Position numbers and translations under genes: made by a program
In this document: piece by piece, positions 58,629 through 64,000 of the stretch
Layout of the letters: each line of letters opens with the position of its first letter
How positions within the stretch are numbered: position 1 is the stretch's first letter
From: Cinnamomum chago
Taxonomy: Eukaryota > Streptophyta > Magnoliopsida > Laurales > Lauraceae
Assembly: GCA_038049695.1 (NCBI GenBank)
Contig: CP142459.1
Coordinates: 69,990,001 to 70,054,000, forward strand
Length of the DNA: 64,000 nucleotides
Reading direction: 5' to 3'
The notes under the pieces: generated by a model
What the model was told of the DNA's origin: nothing
The model's input: the letters and a program-made list of their open reading frames with translations, nothing else
The model's database searches: none

Positions 58629-59261
58629 TTGGAGGTTTGAAACTTCACTGCGACACTGGGGCTATAGGGAAGTTTACCCGGCTTCCTTCTGAGCCCAGGG
58701 GATCAGTCCACTCTCCGATAACAAAAAAAAAAAGAACAATATGATATAAGATTTGTAAAATCTTCAATTAAATGTATTGCTTTTAAAATATGGTTATTGT
58801 TGATCTTGAGATTTGAAATAGAGATACAATATTCAAATCCAACATTCTGACAATCCAAATTTCTTTCAAACCCAAAATAAAATTATTTCCTGCTTTTTCT
58901 TAAATTCGGAGATTTTAAAAATTCTTATCCTCAAATATAGACTGATAAGTCCATCTAGCTTCATCTTGTTGACCCCCATATCTAGGTACGTTGGACTCTT
59001 GTGATCGATCCAACCCACTCACACTCAAACTCACTTCCCTTCAAGAACTTACTCATTGTTGGATTGGATTTTTTCTTATGACAATGGGTCATTGATCAAG
59101 GGGTTAGGATGTTCTAATTAAGCTAAACTTCCACATAGATGTAAGTCTCATTTAGATCATTTGAAAACACAAAAAAAAAAAAAAAAAAAAAAGCATGGCC
59201 CTGCACATGCTCCATGAAGTAGGTCCACATGGTGTCCCCAGAGGTCATACACCTGAGCACA

Positions 59262-59445
59262 ACCCATATCATCATCATCAACACCTTGTCCCATAGAGAG
59301 GGTCTATATGTAAGCACGGCACATATCATCATCAACACCTTGTCCTACAAAGGGAGGGTCTATATGTACAACCCATATCATCACCATCGATGCTTTGTCC
59401 TATCTATATTGGGGTCAGCTATATAAATTCTAGTTCACCATTTTA
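59262..59445 (+). repeat. CATCATCAT dispersed repeat, copy 3, with triplicated start
   Basis: ATATCATCA...CACCTTGTCC...GGGTCTATATGTA recurs at about 59263, 59320 and 59372 before the common TTGGGGTCAGCTATATAAAT. The repeat's left end was thus tandemly expanded. A 24-base A-run lies just upstream (about 59169-59192). Confidence 0.55.
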
Positions 59446-59939
59446 ATATCAACCAATCTCTCGTGAATATATTCAATGAAACCCAATTGATTGAAATAAA
59501 GACCAATAGAGTGTCCTTAATCTCATCCAAAACACTCATTTTTGTTACAAAATTCATGTTGCATGGACGGTTGGTCGATTCATGGCAAACAACAACATCT
59601 TCCACATCATGGGATTGGAAAGAAAAAAAAAACTGCCTCCAAGTGGGCAGCGCGCCTGTGAGATTTGAGAAATTTCTTAAATAAAATGTTATTAAAAATA
59701 CTATTTTATTACTTTAAATTTTTAATTTTATCATTATCCGCGCCACCCGAATGAAAATCCAGACTCCGTGTTGCAAGTGGGCCCGAATAGGAAGATAAAA
59801 TTTGTCTCAACCGAAACCAAGGGAGGTCAATCTTCGGCATTTCCGTAGCTTTCTGGGCCCTCTGTCGCGGTGTCGTTACGAAGCGGAAATACAGACTACA
59901 GAGTACAGAGACCCCTCCTTTACATCACTTTTCTCCTCC

Positions 59940-60029
59940 ACTCTTCTTCCGCCACGTGTCCATCCGAACATTTCCCTCACTTTAAATACCGTTCCACGGC
60001 GGTTTTCACAAAGCCACTGCTTCCGCTTC

Positions 60030-60061
<32 letters not shown>

Positions 60062-60139
60062 TCTTCTCGAATCCCCTCTCTTTCACTCTATCGACGAAAT
60101 CCTCAGACGAAGAGAAAGCGATTTGCAGAGAATCCGACC
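59940..60139 (+). promoter_or_regulatory. Promoter and 5' UTR of the WD40 gene
   Basis: A G-box palindrome CACGTG at 59953-59958 and a TATA-like TTTAAATA at 59991-59998 precede the ATG at 60140 by 187 and 149 bases. Transcription would then start around 60020-60030. An A-run and an (AC)n tract (about 60031-60059) would lie in the leader. This is the best-formed core promoter in the window. Confidence 0.55.
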
Positions 60140-63100
60140 ATGTTCATGAAAAAGATCGTAGATATGGCTTCGAAAAAGGTACAAATTCCAATCCGATCTT
60201 CGTTTTCTCTGTTTCTCCGATCTTCAAATGCACAGATCTCTTCAAATTGCAAAGATCGGTTAGATTTTCTACCTATTGACCTTGTTTAGGGAAATCGAAT
60301 CGGTTCTGATGAAATGTCGATGATTTGGTTGTGAAACACGATTTTTAGATTCTTGTATTTGATGCTTGAGCTTATTTTATTCGTATTTCACTGTTCTTTT
60401 GATGGCGATGTTGATATCGTTATCTGTTCATGAATCACGATCCGTCTATGGTGCATAGACGGATGATTCAGTGTATTTCGGAGATGGAGATGAACTGAAG
60501 AATTTTTAGTGTATGCACAAAGATTTGATCTTTTTCTGTTGTTATACTGTGAAAGTAGCGTGGTTTTGGAAGCGATGGATTTGCAGTGGTTGGTTGATGG
60601 ACCCGTGCTGTAAGATTGAGGAAAGTAGAATTCCGTATCTTGTAAAGCATTGAGCGAAAAGGAAGAAGATTGAGACTGAGATTGTGTAGAGACTTTATTC
60701 GTCTTTTTACGTCATTCTACTTCAACTCTGCCACTTCAGTAGGTGGTGTACACACGCATCCCCTGAATAGGACGACTCTTGAATCAGATGTTGTGGGGTA
60801 GGGAGAAGGCTGGAGTGGCATTAGATTGATGAGTCTGGATTTGATTCCGGGAATCAAGGGAGTTAGATGAAGCTTTTAAGTGGGTTCCACATCCTAAAAT
60901 CTAACGCGGTAAAAAGTTGGGCCCAATGTTGGATTGAAACGTTTGATTTTAGGTGTCAAGAAGTGGATAGATGACTGTCTTCTTTTTTCTAACCCAGTGA
61001 ATAAGATAATGGGTGCCTGCCACATGTCCCACGTCAGATTAAGCATTTGATCCTGATATCTCTTTTTTTTTATAATTTTAAATGACTTTGTGTCAATTCA
61101 TTTTATATACAGGAGATGCTCATAAGAGAGATATCTCTTACATTACTATGAGAGATAAGGTGAGGCCCTCACATTTAAATTGTTAGCATTAGATATGGAT
61201 GTGAGGGCCCTACCTTATTTCTCATAATAAGGTGAGAGATATCTCTCGTAAGAGCATCTCCCTCTATTTACTTATAAAAAAAAAATTGCGACTAAAAGAT
61301 AAACAAGTAAATGAGATAAAATAGGAGATGGATGTGGGTGGATAGATGATGAGGAATATAAGTAAAAAAGGTGAAGAAATGACGATGAAAATTAAAAAAG
61401 AAGATGAGGATAGCTACAGTCTTGTTTTGTTCAACGTGTGGAACCCACCTTGATCACAGAAAAGGAGGTTGGGTCCTCTAATTCTCTCATGAGAGAAAGG
61501 ACATGTTGGGGTCCACCTATTGAGAATTTGAAAAGCCTTAAAAAGAGAGCATATGAGTGGTTCAAATTTACAATAGGTAAGCTCTAATGTGAAGTTTCCA
61601 CTCCATCATAACCTGACCCTGTAAAAAATATATATTGCAATTGATGAGCCCCAATGTGGAGTTCCAAACTTACACTCCTTCCACTCACGTCAGTGAGACA
61701 TGGACCTTGACCACATGGAAAACGAGTTGCATTGTCAACAGTAAAATATTCTATTTTACCAGCAATACATACATTGGTGAATAAGGTCAAGTTGGCATTT
61801 TGGCAATTTAAGAGGGAGGTTGTGAGTGCAATAGGTTGAATTAGGTTTTTCAATTTTATTATTATCATTTTTGGGTAGAAAGATATGATGCATTTGTAAC
61901 AGTAGCCTGCAAGGGACATTCCTAGAACCGCATGGCAGTTTTGGTTCAGTGGAGCAGCAACGGACCTTTGTGGTCGGGTATGTGTCCACTTCTGGCCTTT
62001 CTGGATGCTTGACTAGAAAAATATTTCTTCTGTTTCCTTAAATCTGGCGCAACACCTCCTCAGTAGGTGCTGTGGTCTCCATTTTGTAAATTAGGATTGG
62101 ATTTTGATATTTCATAGTCTAAAGTGAATGAAATTATATGTAGAATTTACACCTTATCTTTCATGAAACCTTTTGATGGAAAGCGAACAATATAATACAT
62201 CATAATGTTATCATTTTACTTATTAATAATTAATTTTATAGCTCAATTGACCTACGAACCTAGATTGCACAAAAAATTTAAAAGATTCAAAATTATGCTA
62301 CCACATCATATATTTATCTTATTTTTGGAGTGGTTTGTTTTCCCAGGGGGTTCGCTAATTTTTATTAGGTCCAACCGTCCAAGTCAATTATGACGAAGGA
62401 CAGATCACTCTATTACGTGGATCATAGGTTAGTATCAAAGAGATTCCATCTGTCTTCAAGACGAGGCCATGGGTCCGCCGAAGTCAATGCCAATAAATGG
62501 GTCAATGGTCAACCCTTTTTATAAAAAAACATTACCTTACTAGGGTGGGCATTGAACAGAGACCGACGCATTGATTAGTTGCTGCACCTATTGTCGCCGT
62601 TGTATAGTACATCTTGATGGCATTCACCGACCAGCATTAACTCCCGTTTTGGTTTCTAACTGCTGTGGGACCCATCTAGATGCCTGGATAATGATCAGCA
62701 TTGATCGTTAGGGTTTGACATTGAGTGTCCAATATGTGTCTTAATTATCATGATTAGTGCCTAACCTTGTAAGATTTGTTTTAAGATTTTTAACCCCATT
62801 AAGTCAAAACCGTTTTAATACAGTAATATACCTAACTAAAGGGCTACCTAATGACCAAAAGACTCTTGTCCTTTTTTTATTAACCGTGCTTGGGTTGGTT
62901 GGGATTTAGGTGGAGTTTGAGCCGGATTGGACTGGGAGAGTTGGATTAAAAAAAAAAAAAAATAGTACCAAAGTTACTCGGTGTTCCATTCGTTGGGTGA
63001 CTTTTGTACAACGACTTTACACCAAATGGATTAAACTCAAAATGATGTGAAAGATTAGCATGTTCTTAACCATTTTTTAAATCCTCCAAAAGAGCATGTA

Positions 63101-63386
63101 ACAATGAGAAGAAATGTGGGGCCACCTTGACCCACTCCCAACCCTCCCACCCCATCCATGTTTGCATCCATGAAGTTTGTGCACAATGTTGTGAATGAAT
63201 GGTTGTCTGTAGTATTGGGTCTTACAGAGTTCAATTTTGTATTCCCTGCTTGCAGCCTGCAAGAAGTTTAAATGGTCTTAAAGAGGATGACGTAAATCCA
63301 CGCCTTGTTTTCCACTATGGCATTGCATCAGGATCCATCTCCATGGCTTATGACTCAATTCAAAATATCCTTGCAATTGCTACACA
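60140..63386 (+). CDS. Tomosyn/Lgl-like WD40 protein, 5' two exons, truncated by the window edge
   Basis: Exon 1 (60140-60178) encodes MFMKKIVDMASKK and ends AAG/GTACAA. Exon 2 (63256-63386) starts after TTGCAG and encodes PARSLNGLKEDDVNPRLVFH, YGIASGSISMAYDSIQ and NILAIATQ, ending before GTAAGT in phase 2. The motif PR.VFHYGI.SG...AYD.IQ..LAI.T is the N-terminus of plant tomosyn/Lgl-type WD40 proteins (Arabidopsis At5g05570 and At4g35560 group), seemingly closer to the first. The animal relatives bind syntaxins and control vesicle fusion. A cytosolic, membrane-traffic role is inferred from family only. The WD40 repeats and any R-SNARE-like tail lie beyond the window. Confidence 0.85.
60179..63255 (+). 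other. First intron of the WD40 gene, 3.1 kb
   Basis: Follows only 13 codons, a common plant pattern of a long first intron. It contains the fold-back MITE at 61112-61261. No further exon was found. The small frames inside show no family resemblance. Confidence 0.75.
61112..61261. mobile_element. Fold-back MITE with about 63-bp arms
   Basis: The left arm 61112-61174 (starting GGAGATGCTCATAAGAGAGA) pairs with the right arm 61199-61261. By hand alignment there are about seven mismatches in 63, around a 24-nt loop. TA dinucleotides lie 2-3 bases outside each end, which would suit a Tc1/mariner-type target, but the ends do not match the usual Stowaway sequence, so the family is open. Confidence 0.8.
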
Positions 63387-64000
63387 GTAAGTTTCTATTT
63401 CTTTCAATGATCTATTTTATTGCATGAATTGGTCACTGATCTTCCATCCTTTCCCTACACATTTATTTGATCAAGTGTCTAGCTGCTTTTGCTGGATGTC
63501 TAGTGTCCTACTGAGTGGTAGTATTAAGCTCCTTGATTTTATTTTAATACTAGAACTTTTTTGGAAGGTAAATGCCTTTTGATTTAGTAATATTACGTAG
63601 GAACCAACAAGAAACGAGATGCAAATTAAGCATGGCTAAGAGTCAGGACTTAATTCTGGTAGTTATAATGCAATTAGAGCACACATGTATTGATATTTGA
63701 TATTGTTTGGCCTTGGAAGTCTGATTACTGTTAACTTCTTATAACCCAGTCCACGTGAACATTCTCTGTTTATTTTTACTGTGGATGATTCAGTGCCTGA
63801 TCTCATAGCAATTGCGAAGTTGTCATTCATTTGTTGAATATTAACAGTTGGTTGTCCGTTGGCATGTGCTGTAAGTTCGATTACAAGTACTTCAGTATTT
63901 TAGGAGAGCAGTTTACAGTAAAAAGAAACAAAACAGTACTCTGTTTGAATGTAAAATGAACTTACTGTTTGAAGGCAGAAAAACAGTAGTAGATCAGAGA
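63387..64000 (+). other. Second intron of the WD40 gene, incomplete
   Basis: Starts with a strong donor GTAAGTTT. No acceptor followed by a DGRIK-like continuation, expected next in this family, was recognised before the window ends. Confidence 0.6.

Larger units (their letters stand above)
57994..58733 (+). mobile_element. SINE interrupted by a hAT-like element
   Basis: The head (GGGATTGCTCAGTTGACTTA, 57998 onward) and the rest (GGTTTGAAACTTCACTGC, CCCGGCTTCCTTCTGAGCCC, CTCTCCGATAACAAAA) belong to the same SINE group as 33730-33915. They are separated by the 580-bp insert 58041-58620. An A-run at about 58722-58733 ends it. Confidence 0.75.

Noticed and set aside
59802-60289. Overlapping + strand frames of 115 and 139 residues at the WD40 gene start
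   Set aside because: They run through the promoter, leader and A/AC tracts. The 13-codon start MFMKKIVDMASKK with its splice partner fits the family instead.

Overview
The window is plant nuclear DNA, AT-rich, with spliced genes, long introns and many transposon fossils. It holds three recognisable host genes. From 1 to 16424 on the + strand is MLH3, the MutL-gamma mismatch-repair and crossover endonuclease subunit. Its first exon or exons lie left of the window. From 18618 to 24127 on the - strand is a WOX13-clade homeobox gene with two coding exons. From 60140 on the + strand is the 5' end of a tomosyn/Lgl-type WD40 gene that runs off the right edge. From memory, Arabidopsis MLH3 (At4g35520), WOX13 (At4g35550) and a tomosyn-like WD40 gene (At4g35560) are close neighbours, so this looks like conserved angiosperm microsynteny stretched by repeats. 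The long repeat-filled introns and the dispersed elements would suit a magnoliid-like or other large-genome non-grass angiosperm. The species cannot be fixed from the sequence.

Layout: 1-16424 MLH3 (20 exons visible; introns carry miniature LTR-type elements, SINE-like pieces and small tandem duplications). 16425-18617 is the convergent intergenic space. 18618-24127 is the WOX13-like gene with a 4.7-kb intron that holds a SINE and a 200-bp tandem duplication. 24128-24500 is its promoter region, with a G-box and a CT/GA tract. 24500-33730 is gene-poor intergenic DNA with small MITE-like and SINE-like repeats. 33803-50863 is a 17-kb higher-order tandem array of five related 2.6-4.2 kb units plus a terminal fragment, with no convincing coding capacity. 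52351-54793 is a 5'-truncated LINE of the L1 type, with a 761-codon open frame, a poly-A tail and a 14-bp target-site duplication. 55890-58733 holds SINEs, one of them split by a 580-bp hAT-like element with an 8-bp duplication. 59950-60139 is the promoter and 5' UTR of the WD40 gene, and 60179-63255 is its first intron, carrying a fold-back MITE.

The three genes do not form a pathway: meiotic/mismatch repair, a developmental transcription factor, and a putative SNARE-regulating WD40 protein. The most unusual observations are gene-structure quirks in MLH3 (a 16-nt microexon, a GC-AG intron, a frame-preserving candidate exitron and a 24-residue repeat in the linker), the two-step history of the 17-kb array with a hairpin whose centre is inverted in one unit, and a SINE group in which one 3' body is joined to two different tRNA-like heads. 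I found no CRISPR, bacterial or novel defence-type system. All splice sites were placed by eye from reading frame, phase and remembered family sequence.
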